Notes under the pieces: generated by a model | Told to the model about the DNA's origin: nothing | Seen by the model: only the letters and a program-made list of their open reading frames with translations | Database searches by the model: none | Assembly: GCA_965199725.1 (NCBI GenBank) | Contig: OZ241321.1 | Coordinates: 1,364,001 to 1,428,000, forward strand | DNA: 64,000 bases | Reading direction: 5' to 3' | Source: G965199725 sp965199725 | Lineage (GTDB): Bacteria; Pseudomonadota; Gammaproteobacteria; Nitrosococcales; Methylophagaceae | Shown here: piece after piece, positions 26,058 through 34,107 of the stretch | Numbering within the stretch: position 1 is the first letter of the stretch | Layout of the letters: each line of letters opens with the position of its first letter | Made by a program: the position numbers and the translations under genes

Positions 26058-27941
26058 ATGTCTGAACTTTATTTTAGACCTGGAGAACCAGAGGGCTTTA
26101 CTTCTAAAAAGTTAGCAGATAAAAAAGACAGTTACAACAATCCTATCAGAGAGCTGTTACAAAATAGTGTAGATGCTGCCAAAGAAGCTAGCAATCCACA
26201 ATGTATAGTTAGTATTCAAATTAAAAATAATATTACTAAATCAGCCATTCCGAATATTGAAAAATACGAGTCAGTATTAGATCAAGCAGTTGAATATCAC
26301 GAAAAAAAAGGCAGTTATGGCAACAATTCTCAGCAAGTGGTTAATTCTGTTAAGCGAGCATTGGAGCGAGAAGATTTTACAATTTTGATGTTTACTGATA
26401 ATGGTGTAGGTATTTCTCCCGATACACTGGATGCACTAATTAGTGGAAATAGTGTTAAACAGGATGAATCTTCAGGCGGCTCTTTTGGTGTCGGGCACTT
26501 GACCAGTTATTTTTTATCTTCGCTCCGTTATGTTTTATATGCCAGTAAATATAAGAATAAACATACTCATCAAATTGAAAAATTGTTCAGTGGTTCTCCC
26601 ATTTTGGCAGGATACCAAGATGAAGAAGGTATTGATAGAGGTAGCGTTGGCAGAATTTTGCAAGAAGTGCCAGAAGTGCCAGAGGATGAATTAAGCCCAA
26701 GGTGGGAGTTTAGTAAGGACTTCCCTGACTTTATTGATTTGAAGATGAAGGAAGTTACTACTACTGGCTCTATGGTAGCTATATTAGGTCTTAATAAAGA
26801 TTGGGACAAAGAAGCAGAATATGCAATTGCCAACAACTTTTTCCATGCTATTAGTAATGATGAATTGACAGTTAGCATCAGTAATAATAATCAAGAATCA
26901 GCTATTGATAGCCAGCGCATTAATGAATTGTTATATGAACGTAAAGACGGAAAATCAGCAACAAGTGATAACATATTATCGGGTCAGCATACTTATCAGG
27001 CTTGGTTGACAGTTACAGATAATAATTGTAAACAGAATATTAAATTAGATAATGACGATACAGTCTGTGTTTATATTAAAAGTGATATAGAAATCAGTTC
27101 ATTTATTGCGTTAGTCAGAAACGGCATGTTAATTGCTCGCCACGATAAACTGCTGTCAAGCGAAATAGCTAGTCTGAGAAAAAACGAAAATTTTGTACCG
27201 TTTTCAATGATTATCGATGTAAATAGGGAACAATGCCCCAAGTTATTTAGTTTAATTAAAGATGCAGAAGGCCCCTACCATAACGAGCTTATTAAGGGAA
27301 AATTATTACCGGGAGATGAAAAAAAATTAAAAAATTTACTTAAAGAGTTGAGCAATAAAACCCAACAATATTTGCAGGTAAGAAATAGAGAAGGGTCTTA
27401 TGTGGATATGGCGGAGTTACACATTCCCAGTAAGGCAGAAGTGCAAGCAGGTAATTCAGATGGAGCTAGTCAAACAAAAAAAGCTGAGCATCGTAAATAC
27501 CAACCCAAACCACCGCCCGTAGACCTAAATCACGACCGCAGACCTCATCCACCGGGTCCAACGCCAACAATTATTCATAAGCAATTGAATGTTAAAAAAT
27601 CAATGAAAATGATTGATAATGGCAACACTATTGATATTGAGCTTAACATAACGCCAAGATTAGATAATAAGACTTTGCAGGACGCGGTATACCTTCGCTT
27701 GAGTCTATCACAAGATAATGATGATGGCAAACTAGATAGTGCACTCCCTTTATTGAGCGTATCTTTGGATGGGAAAGATTTACCAATAGAAGCTGAGGTC
27801 CAGGCTAAACTAGGTAAATTACAACCACATCAACCCTATAGATTAAAAGCAAGGGTTAAAAAGCCAGATAAGGTTAATAATATCAACGTGGCATTAACAC
27901 CCTATTTTGGATTAAAACAGGATAACAATAATGATCAGTGA
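26058..27941 (+). CDS. GHKL-type ATPase (Hsp90/MutL/MORC-like), cassette gene 2
   Basis: This is a 627-residue protein with a clear N-terminal Bergerat fold. The N-box is IRELLQNSVDAAKEAS (about residues 30-45), G1 is MFTDNGVGIS (about 112-121) and G2 is SSGGSFGVGHLTSY (about 138-151). The rest is unlike histidine kinases, with no dimerisation or receiver domains. A middle region is followed by a proline-rich stretch (KYQPKPPPVDLN, HPPGPTPTI) and a beta-rich C-terminal domain. AGGAG 7 bases before the ATG is a good ribosome binding site. It overlaps the next gene by 11 bases. Similar ATPases (paraMORC) occur in prokaryotic defence loci, so that role is a hypothesis here. Confidence 0.72.
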   Translation: MSELYFRPGEPEGFTSKKLADKKDSYNNPIRELLQNSVDAAKEASNPQCIVSIQIKNNITKSAIPNIEKYESVLDQAVEYHEKKGSYGNNSQQVVNSVKRALEREDFTILMFTDNGVGISPDTLDALISGNSVKQDESSGGSFGVGHLTSYFLSSLRYVLYASKYKNKHTHQIEKLFSGSPILAGYQDEEGIDRGSVGRILQEVPEVPEDELSPRWEFSKDFPDFIDLKMKEVTTTGSMVAILGLNKDWDKEAEYAIANNFFHAISNDELTVSISNNNQESAIDSQRINELLYERKDGKSATSDNILSGQHTYQAWLTVTDNNCKQNIKLDNDDTVCVYIKSDIEISSFIALVRNGMLIARHDKLLSSEIASLRKNENFVPFSMIIDVNREQCPKLFSLIKDAEGPYHNELIKGKLLPGDEKKLKNLLKELSNKTQQYLQVRNREGSYVDMAELHIPSKAEVQAGNSDGASQTKKAEHRKYQPKPPPVDLNHDRRPHPPGPTPTIIHKQLNVKKSMKMIDNGNTIDIELNITPRLDNKTLQDAVYLRLSLSQDNDDGKLDSALPLLSVSLDGKDLPIEAEVQAKLGKLQPHQPYRLKARVKKPDKVNNINVALTPYFGLKQDNNNDQ

Positions 27942-28788
27942 TGTCATTTTACCTTTTCCGGTTCTACAACAAGGCGGTGGCGATTTTATAGAAGCAGTAT
28001 CTTATGAAGTTGAAGTAAGTTATCGCCCAAGCATCCTTGTTGTTACCCACATAATTAAAGGCAATTCTTTTATTGTGGATTTGATAAAAGATAAGAAAGC
28101 TAAATTTTCTGTAGTATTATTTTATAAAGACCATGCTGAAAGACAAACACATCCTTATACAGGTGATGTTAATGATAATGATAGCGAAAAACAAATAACT
28201 GTCCAGCAAAAAATATCTGTAGATTTTAATTATGCACCAAAGATTATGGCCAATATTGTGCTAATGGAGGAGACAACAATCACGGCTAATAGCAACCAAG
28301 GCGTCAATATTTTGTGGGATAATGCTTCGTTCACCATTCCTGCTTATGCCAGATTAGCCCGTTACCCGATATTATCATTTGACAGCGGCAAGTTGGATTC
28401 ACTGATCTGGAAAGAGGTCGACGAGGATTATTCTAACGGTGCTGTTAAAACAAATGTTAACACGCTTGCTGGACAAGCAGATCGGCCTATAACAATCACC
28501 TGTGCCAAGGATGTTTATGACGCCTTAGATAATAAATCTTCTGCTACAAATCGGGTAATAGGAAAATCTATTATTACTCAAGTTTTATGTCATATTTATG
28601 CCTATATGAAAAATTTATCAGGTGAGGAAGCAGCAGATATTCACGACGGATTATTGATGCACCTAGATGCGTTAAAAGACAAGACTGGTGAAGACTGGAC
28701 TGGCGATGATTTTAATGCAAGTTTGGCTGCTACAAAAATGATGCCTTATGCAATAAATGAGTTGAATGACGAGGCTGATGATGAGTGA
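27931..28788 (+). CDS. Unknown protein, cassette gene 3
   Basis: I do not recognise this 285-residue protein. No signal peptide or membrane segment is visible. The N-terminal about 150 residues look beta-rich (alternating hydrophobic strands such as SILVVTHIIK and KFSVVLFYKD), the C-terminal part is predicted helical, and the end is acidic (NELNDEADDE). It starts inside the GHKL gene (11-base overlap) and its end overlaps the next gene by up to 23 bases, implying coupled expression. It may be a structural partner of the ATPase; that is inference from linkage only. Confidence 0.6.
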   Translation: MISDVILPFPVLQQGGGDFIEAVSYEVEVSYRPSILVVTHIIKGNSFIVDLIKDKKAKFSVVLFYKDHAERQTHPYTGDVNDNDSEKQITVQQKISVDFNYAPKIMANIVLMEETTITANSNQGVNILWDNASFTIPAYARLARYPILSFDSGKLDSLIWKEVDEDYSNGAVKTNVNTLAGQADRPITITCAKDVYDALDNKSSATNRVIGKSIITQVLCHIYAYMKNLSGEEAADIHDGLLMHLDALKDKTGEDWTGDDFNASLAATKMMPYAINELNDEADDE

Positions 28789-29617
28789 ATATAGGCGTAT
28801 TAGCGAGCAGGGATGGAATGAGTTTGGCAAGCAGCTTTTGAAAGATAAGGGTTCAGATGAACAGATAGCGTTTTTACAAGCATGTAAGGACGGCAAGGAT
28901 AATTTTTTGGGATATTTGCATAATAACTTGCTCAGTAAAGAAGATGTTATTGTTGGCGATAATAGCGTGGATTTAGTACACCGCTTTACTGAGCGAGAGT
29001 TTAGATCACCCTGTAACGATACTGAAAGAATTATTTGGAACTGTTTTGAAGCCATACCAAAAGTGTTGCTAGCAAGTTGTGGTTTCTGGGCGCAGATGAT
29101 TATTGATATGCTTAAGTCTGAAAAAATAGCATCCGATTATTTGGCTGGTGATGCAAAACAACTTGACGAAGAAGGCTGTTATGCACTTGATGAGGCTATT
29201 CAGTCTGGTGACGCTGGGAAAATAGATAGCCGTGTTCGTAGAGTGTTGCGTTCAATGTGTAACCCAGCGCCCAGAGGAAAAAGGGTTGTATTTGATGACT
29301 TTTGTTTAGGTAAAGCTTATTGGCGTTGGCGATGGGCCAGTAAAATATCATTTCAGCTTAACTTAAGCTCTGATGAAGTATTAACGATATTTGATAATAC
29401 AAGTTACGGCGTGTTTGCAGCAAAAATGCATTCAGGTAGAAGTTATATCAGCCAAGAAAATGTGCTTAGTGGCCTTATTTTGTTGTTAAAAGAAACTAAT
29501 TTAAAAGATAAAAAATTGAAAAGCGTCATTGATGGTATGTCTTATGTAAGTGCTTGGAAGGCAATAGAAATGCAATTGCCAGTATTAAATAAAAAAGAAA
29601 TGCAGAAATTTTTGTAG
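28778..29617 (+). CDS. Unknown protein, cassette gene 4
   Basis: I do not recognise this protein, which has about 279 residues. It is predominantly helical, with clusters of Trp/Arg (AYWRWRWASK) and several Cys. No catalytic motif is obvious. An ATG at 28766 is the longest start; the ATG at 28778 or 28781 gives MSEYRRISEQGW and reduces overlap with the upstream stop (28786-28788), and I prefer 28778. It is the last cassette gene, ending 72 bases before eno. Cassette genes 2-4 look more AT-rich by eye than pyrG and eno, consistent with acquisition. Confidence 0.6.
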   Translation: MMSEYRRISEQGWNEFGKQLLKDKGSDEQIAFLQACKDGKDNFLGYLHNNLLSKEDVIVGDNSVDLVHRFTEREFRSPCNDTERIIWNCFEAIPKVLLASCGFWAQMIIDMLKSEKIASDYLAGDAKQLDEEGCYALDEAIQSGDAGKIDSRVRRVLRSMCNPAPRGKRVVFDDFCLGKAYWRWRWASKISFQLNLSSDEVLTIFDNTSYGVFAAKMHSGRSYISQENVLSGLILLLKETNLKDKKLKSVIDGMSYVSAWKAIEMQLPVLNKKEMQKFL

Positions 29618-29689
29618 CTAATTTGTAAAGATAAAACAATGATTAATCGCCCTGTTAGGTCAGAGTAACAAGTATTAACGGAGAAAGGA

Positions 29690-30970
29690 GTGAGTAAAAT
29701 TATTGATGTTCAAGGCCGTGAAATTTTAGATTCACGCGGTAATCCGACTGTTGAGGCTGATATTATATTGGAAAGCGGCGTTATTGGTCGCGCAGCAGTG
29801 CCATCAGGTGCTTCAACTGGAGATCGTGAAGCCGTTGAACGTCGTGATGGCGACCCTAATCGCTATTTGGGCCAAGGTGTGCTTGGCGCTGTTGCTGCTG
29901 TTAATGGTGAGTTGCGCCGTGCTGTTGTTGGCATGGAAGTAACCGATCAACAGGCAATTGATAACTGTATTATTGCTGTTGATGGCACTGATAACAAAGC
30001 GCGATTAGGGGCAAATGCTCTGCTTGCTGTTTCAATGGCCACAGCAAGGGCAGCCGCTGATCATGCTCGTTTGCCTTTGTATCGCTATCTTGGCGGCCCT
30101 GAGGCAACTGTACTGCCAGTGCCAATGATGAATATCATTAACGGCGGGGCGCATGCTAATAATAATATTGATTTTCAGGAGTTTATGATTGTCCCAGTTG
30201 GTGCGCTTAACTTTGCAGAAGCGTTGCGCTATGGCACTGAGGTTTTTCATGCTTTAAACAAACTGCTAAATGCCCGCGGCTTCAATACAGCCGTAGGCGA
30301 TGAAGGCGGTTTTGCTCCTGATTTATCATCAAATGAAGCGGCCATTGAGATTATACTTGAGGCAATTATCAGTGCTGGCTATCAGCCTGGCAAGGAGATT
30401 ATGCTTGCGCTTGATACAGCCAGTTCTGAGTTTTATCAGGATGGTAGCTATGTACTTGCCTCAGAAAAAAGAGTATTGAGTTCTGAGCAGCTTACCAATT
30501 TGTTTGCATCATGGACTCACCAATACCCCATTGTCAGCATTGAAGATGGCATGAGTGAGCATGATTGGGCTGGCTGGCAGTTATTAACCGATAATATTGG
30601 CGCCCGCGTTCAACTGGTAGGGGATGATTTGTTTGTCACCAATACAGCTATCTTAGAGCAGGGCATTAGCCATGGTCTGGCTAATTCAATTTTGATTAAA
30701 GTGAACCAGATTGGTACATTAACAGAAACCTTTGCTGCCATTGATATGGCAAAAAAATCCGGTTACACCTCAGTCATGTCACATCGCAGTGGTGAAACCG
30801 AAGATACCATGATTGCTGATTTAGCAGTAGCAGCGCAGACAGGGCAAATAAAAACAGGGTCGTTATCGCGTTCCGAACGTATTGCTAAATATAATCAACT
30901 GTTAAGAATTGAGACGGCGCTAGGGGCTTCAGCAAGTTACCCTGGTTTAAGCGTATTTGATCACACTTAA
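29690..30970 (+). CDS. eno: Enolase
   Basis: This is the glycolytic enzyme that interconverts 2-phosphoglycerate and phosphoenolpyruvate, with Mg2+. The start is a GTG (gtgagtaaaattattgat) after GGAGAAAGGAG, giving the usual 426 residues. Motifs include EILDSRGNPTVE, VPSGASTG, VGDEGGFAPDL, the Mg ligand SIEDGMSEHDW, the catalytic Lys in ILIKVNQIGT and the signature SHRSGETEDT. It belongs to the conserved order pyrG-kdsA-eno-ftsB, here separated from kdsA by the four-gene insert, and is 6 bases from ftsB. Confidence 0.97.
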   Translation: MSKIIDVQGREILDSRGNPTVEADIILESGVIGRAAVPSGASTGDREAVERRDGDPNRYLGQGVLGAVAAVNGELRRAVVGMEVTDQQAIDNCIIAVDGTDNKARLGANALLAVSMATARAAADHARLPLYRYLGGPEATVLPVPMMNIINGGAHANNNIDFQEFMIVPVGALNFAEALRYGTEVFHALNKLLNARGFNTAVGDEGGFAPDLSSNEAAIEIILEAIISAGYQPGKEIMLALDTASSEFYQDGSYVLASEKRVLSSEQLTNLFASWTHQYPIVSIEDGMSEHDWAGWQLLTDNIGARVQLVGDDLFVTNTAILEQGISHGLANSILIKVNQIGTLTETFAAIDMAKKSGYTSVMSHRSGETEDTMIADLAVAAQTGQIKTGSLSRSERIAKYNQLLRIETALGASASYPGLSVFDHT

Positions 30971-30976
30971 CTTAAC

Positions 30977-31258
30977 ATGAAGTTAATAACTGGCTTACTG
31001 ATTTTTTTATTGCTACTGTTGCAGTTTCGTTTATGGATAAGTGATGACGGCTTGCCATCGCTGTTGCGTTTATACCGCTCAATAGAAGTACAAAAACAAC
31101 AGAATCTGGAATTGGCGCACAGAAACCAGCTGCTGCTTCTTGAAGTGCAAGACTTGAAAAGTGGCGTTGATGCCTTGGAAGAGCGCGCAAGGAGTGATCT
31201 TGGCATGATAAAGCGCGGCGAGACCTTCTTTCAGATTATTGAGCGTGATGACAACTGA
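30977..31258 (+). CDS. ftsB: Cell division protein FtsB
   Basis: This is a small 93-residue bitopic inner-membrane protein of the divisome that pairs with FtsL and FtsQ. The N-terminus is a short cytosolic tail plus a membrane helix (LLIFLLLLLQFRLW), followed by a periplasmic coiled coil (residues about 35-75, LYRSIEVQKQQNLEL) and the conserved ERARSDLGMIKRGETFF end. Its position between eno and ispD is the standard gammaproteobacterial order. It overlaps the ispD start. Confidence 0.93.
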   Translation: MKLITGLLIFLLLLLQFRLWISDDGLPSLLRLYRSIEVQKQQNLELAHRNQLLLLEVQDLKSGVDALEERARSDLGMIKRGETFFQIIERDDN

Positions 31259-31955
31259 TACTGTGTGGGCTGTGGTGCCAGCAGCAGGCATTGGTGTGCG
31301 TATGCAAGGAGACCGCCCTAAACAATACCTTACATTGCATGGCAAGACAGTGCTGGAACATACATTAAATCGCCTGATAGATCATCCGCGCATTGCTGGC
31401 ATTGTAGTTGCCATTGCTGAACATGATGCTTGGTGGCAACATCTTAAACTGGTACATGCTGCTATCTATACTGTTACTGGGGGCGCGCAGCGGGCACAAT
31501 CCGTATTAAATGCGCTCAATAAGTTACAGGTGCTGACCAGTGATGATCCGTGGGTACTGGTGCATGATGCCGTGCGCCCCTGTCTACGTCATTGTGATAT
31601 TGATCTGATGATTGATAGCTTGCACGGCCATCCTGTTGGCGGTGTTCTAGGTATGCTAATCAATGATACGATTAAGCGTACAAACGACCAACGTGTAATT
31701 ACAGATACCTTAGACAGACAAGGGTTGTGGCGTGCTGCCACCCCGCAAATGTTTCATTTACATGCGTTAATCCGTGCGTTGCATGTTGCCAGAGATCAGC
31801 AGATAACAGTCACTGATGAAGCGAGCGCTATGGCGATAATTGGTTTGCAAGCTGTGATGGTTGCCGGTCATACAGATAATATTAAAATTACCTTGCCGCA
31901 GGATTTAACGTTGGCGGCACTATTTTTGCAACATCAGCAAGAGACAAGCAAGTGA
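31248..31955 (+). CDS. ispD: 2-C-methyl-D-erythritol 4-phosphate cytidylyltransferase
   Basis: This is the third step of the MEP isoprenoid pathway, coupling CTP to methylerythritol phosphate. The N-terminal AVVPAAGIGVRMQGDRPKQY is the CTP-binding signature, and VLVHDAVRPC and TDEASAM are family blocks. The frame extends to a TTG at 31239, but the ATG at 31248 gives MTTDTVWAVVPAAG (235 residues, usual size) and is preferred. It starts within ftsB and ends as GTGA overlapping ispF. Confidence 0.94.
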   Translation: MTTDTVWAVVPAAGIGVRMQGDRPKQYLTLHGKTVLEHTLNRLIDHPRIAGIVVAIAEHDAWWQHLKLVHAAIYTVTGGAQRAQSVLNALNKLQVLTSDDPWVLVHDAVRPCLRHCDIDLMIDSLHGHPVGGVLGMLINDTIKRTNDQRVITDTLDRQGLWRAATPQMFHLHALIRALHVARDQQITVTDEASAMAIIGLQAVMVAGHTDNIKITLPQDLTLAALFLQHQQETSK

Positions 31956-32425
31956 GAATTGGTCATGGTGTAGATGTACATAAACTCACCGAGGGTGATG
32001 CACTCATTCTTGGCGGCGTAACTATTCCCCATACCCAAGCTATAGTAGCGCATTCTGACGGCGATGTACTAATTCATGCCATGTGTGACGCATTGTTAGG
32101 CGCAGCCGGATTGTCTGATATTGGTCACCATTTTCCTGATAATGATGCCGAGTTTACTAATATTGATAGCAGAGATCTGCTCAGGAGAACAGTAGATTTA
32201 TTAGCTAAAGCAGGTTGGCAGGCGGTTAATGTTGATAGCACCATCATCGTACAAGCGCCTAAGCTGGCACCTTTTATCCCTGCTATGCGCCAATTATTAG
32301 CAGAGGATTTAGCCATTGCTACTCATGCTGTCAATATCAAGGCGACAACTACCGAGCAGCTTGGCTTTGTTGGTCGCGAGCAAGGTATTGCTGCCCATGC
32401 AGTCGCGCTTATTACCAAAGCATGA
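31952..32425 (+). CDS. ispF: 2-C-methyl-D-erythritol 2,4-cyclodiphosphate synthase
   Basis: This Zn-dependent trimeric enzyme makes MEcPP in the MEP pathway, directly after the step of IspD in gene order. The metal ligands are visible in GHGVDVHKL (Asp and His) and IHAMCDALLGA, with DIGHHFPDND typical. At 157 residues it has the normal length. The start is GTG at 31952, overlapping the ispD stop as GTGA. It ends the housekeeping block, 166 bases before cysG. Confidence 0.95.
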   Translation: MRIGHGVDVHKLTEGDALILGGVTIPHTQAIVAHSDGDVLIHAMCDALLGAAGLSDIGHHFPDNDAEFTNIDSRDLLRRTVDLLAKAGWQAVNVDSTIIVQAPKLAPFIPAMRQLLAEDLAIATHAVNIKATTTEQLGFVGREQGIAAHAVALITKA

Positions 32426-32591
32426 TATTGCGCTAAAACTACTTTTCTTTTACTGAAAAGTGATTTTGATCTGCTAATTTTACCTGAGACAATATATTTC
32501 TTTTGACAGGTCTTTAAGCATAAAAATGGCAAAAAGGCTAAAATATCAGGCAGTGTGTATGTGTCCCATCCCTTGATAGCAATTAAACCAA

Positions 32592-33974
32592 ATGGACTAT
32601 TTGCCGCTATTTATTGATTTACAGGACAGGCCATGCCTTATCGTTGGTGGTGGCGATGTTGCTGCGCGCAAAGCGGCTATGTTGTGTAAAGCAGGTGCAA
32701 TAGTAGTGGTTGTTGCTCCCACAGTGTCATCAACTACGATGGACTTAATTGATAATGGCGAAGTAAGCTGGCTGAATGGCGTATTTTCGCCAGAGATGTT
32801 AGCTGACAAGGTGTTAGTGATTGCTGCTACTGATGATAAAGCAGTCAATAATAGTGTTTATCAACAGGCAACAGCTAAAAATATATTGGTTAATGTGGCT
32901 GACGCTCCTGAGATGTGCAATTTTGTTTTACCGTCTATTTTAGATAGATCACCTATTGTTGTCGCTGTGTCAAGCGGCGGCAAGTCACCGATTCTGGCAA
33001 GGCAGTTACGTACGAGGCTAGAAACTTTGATTCCAGAAAGCTATAGTGATCTGGGTCAATTAGTTGGTTGTTATCGTGAGAAAGTAAAAGCTAAGCTACC
33101 TACATTGACAATGCGCCGCCGATTTTGGGATGAAGTATTACAAAGCAGTGTTGTCGATCATGCACTCGCAGGAAGGCGAGAATCAGCAGAGCATGAGTTG
33201 CAGCAGATGTTAGCTGCTGCAACTCATAACAACGTACTCAGAACTGGTGAGGTCTATCTGGTTGGTGCAGGACCAGGTGATCCTGATCTGCTTACCTTCA
33301 AGGCGTTGCGACTCATGCAGCAAGCTGACATCGTATTTTATGACCGTCTGGTCAGCAAAGAGGTATTAGCCTTGGCGCGCAAAGACGCTGAACAGGTGTA
33401 TGTTGGCAAGCAACGTACCTGGCATGCAGTGCGCCAGGACGAAATCAATCAACTGTTACTAACACATGCTCAACAGGGGAAGCGTGTGTTAAGATTAAAA
33501 GGAGGCGATCCATTTATTTTTGGTCGCGGTGGTGAAGAAATCGCCACATTATCTGCTCACAATATTCCATTTCAGGTTGTACCCGGCATCACCGCTGCTT
33601 CCGGTTGCGCTTGTTATGCAGGTATTCCGCTGACGCACCGTGATTATGCCCAAAGCTGCACGTTTGTCACTGGACAGCTAAGCGCTGGAGATTTATCGCT
33701 GAATTGGCAAGCTCTGGTGCAGCCAAGACAAACGGTAGTTGTGTATATGGGATTAGCGGGGCTGGCTATACTCAGCCGCAAATTGTGTACATACGGTATG
33801 GCAGGAGATACGCCAGCAGCGTTGGTAGAGCAAGGCACAACTGTGCAACAAAAAGTATGGGCAAGCACAATTTTTGACTTGCCAGCGCTGGCTAAGCGCG
33901 TACGTCCGGTTGCGCCAACATTGATTATTATTGGCGAGGTAGTGAGACTATACGATTCGTTATCCTGGCGTTGA
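32592..33974 (+). CDS. cysG: Siroheme synthase
   Basis: This trifunctional enzyme makes siroheme, the cofactor of sulfite and nitrite reductase. The N-terminal CysG-B half (about residues 1-210) has the NAD motif IVGGGDVAARKAAM and does precorrin-2 oxidation and ferrochelation. The C-terminal CysG-A half (from VYLVGAGPGDPDLLT) is the SAM-dependent uroporphyrinogen III methyltransferase, with LRLKGGDPFIFGRGGEE. At 460 residues it matches E. coli CysG (457). No promoter is obvious; a weak 7-base hairpin (ACTTTTC/GAAAAGT) lies about 130 bases upstream. Confidence 0.95.
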   Translation: MDYLPLFIDLQDRPCLIVGGGDVAARKAAMLCKAGAIVVVVAPTVSSTTMDLIDNGEVSWLNGVFSPEMLADKVLVIAATDDKAVNNSVYQQATAKNILVNVADAPEMCNFVLPSILDRSPIVVAVSSGGKSPILARQLRTRLETLIPESYSDLGQLVGCYREKVKAKLPTLTMRRRFWDEVLQSSVVDHALAGRRESAEHELQQMLAAATHNNVLRTGEVYLVGAGPGDPDLLTFKALRLMQQADIVFYDRLVSKEVLALARKDAEQVYVGKQRTWHAVRQDEINQLLLTHAQQGKRVLRLKGGDPFIFGRGGEEIATLSAHNIPFQVVPGITAASGCACYAGIPLTHRDYAQSCTFVTGQLSAGDLSLNWQALVQPRQTVVVYMGLAGLAILSRKLCTYGMAGDTPAALVEQGTTVQQKVWASTIFDLPALAKRVRPVAPTLIIIGEVVRLYDSLSWR

Positions 33975-34107
33975 TTTAATTAAGGCTATATTCAGGATAA
34001 TACTGATATAAAATTACGATTATTTCGTAAGATTTTGCAGTGGTTAATGCTGTACTCTGCTTCCTTAATAATAAAAGCAGATTATTTGTAACCGTGAAGA
34101 AAATATC

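Noticed and set aside
32447..32475. Terminator after ispF
   Set aside because: The ACTTTTC/GAAAAGT stem has no GC content or clear T run; too weak.
33975..34107. Fur box before the TonB receptor
   Set aside because: GATAATACTGATAT matches only part of the 19-base Fur consensus, so regulation by iron is not claimed.
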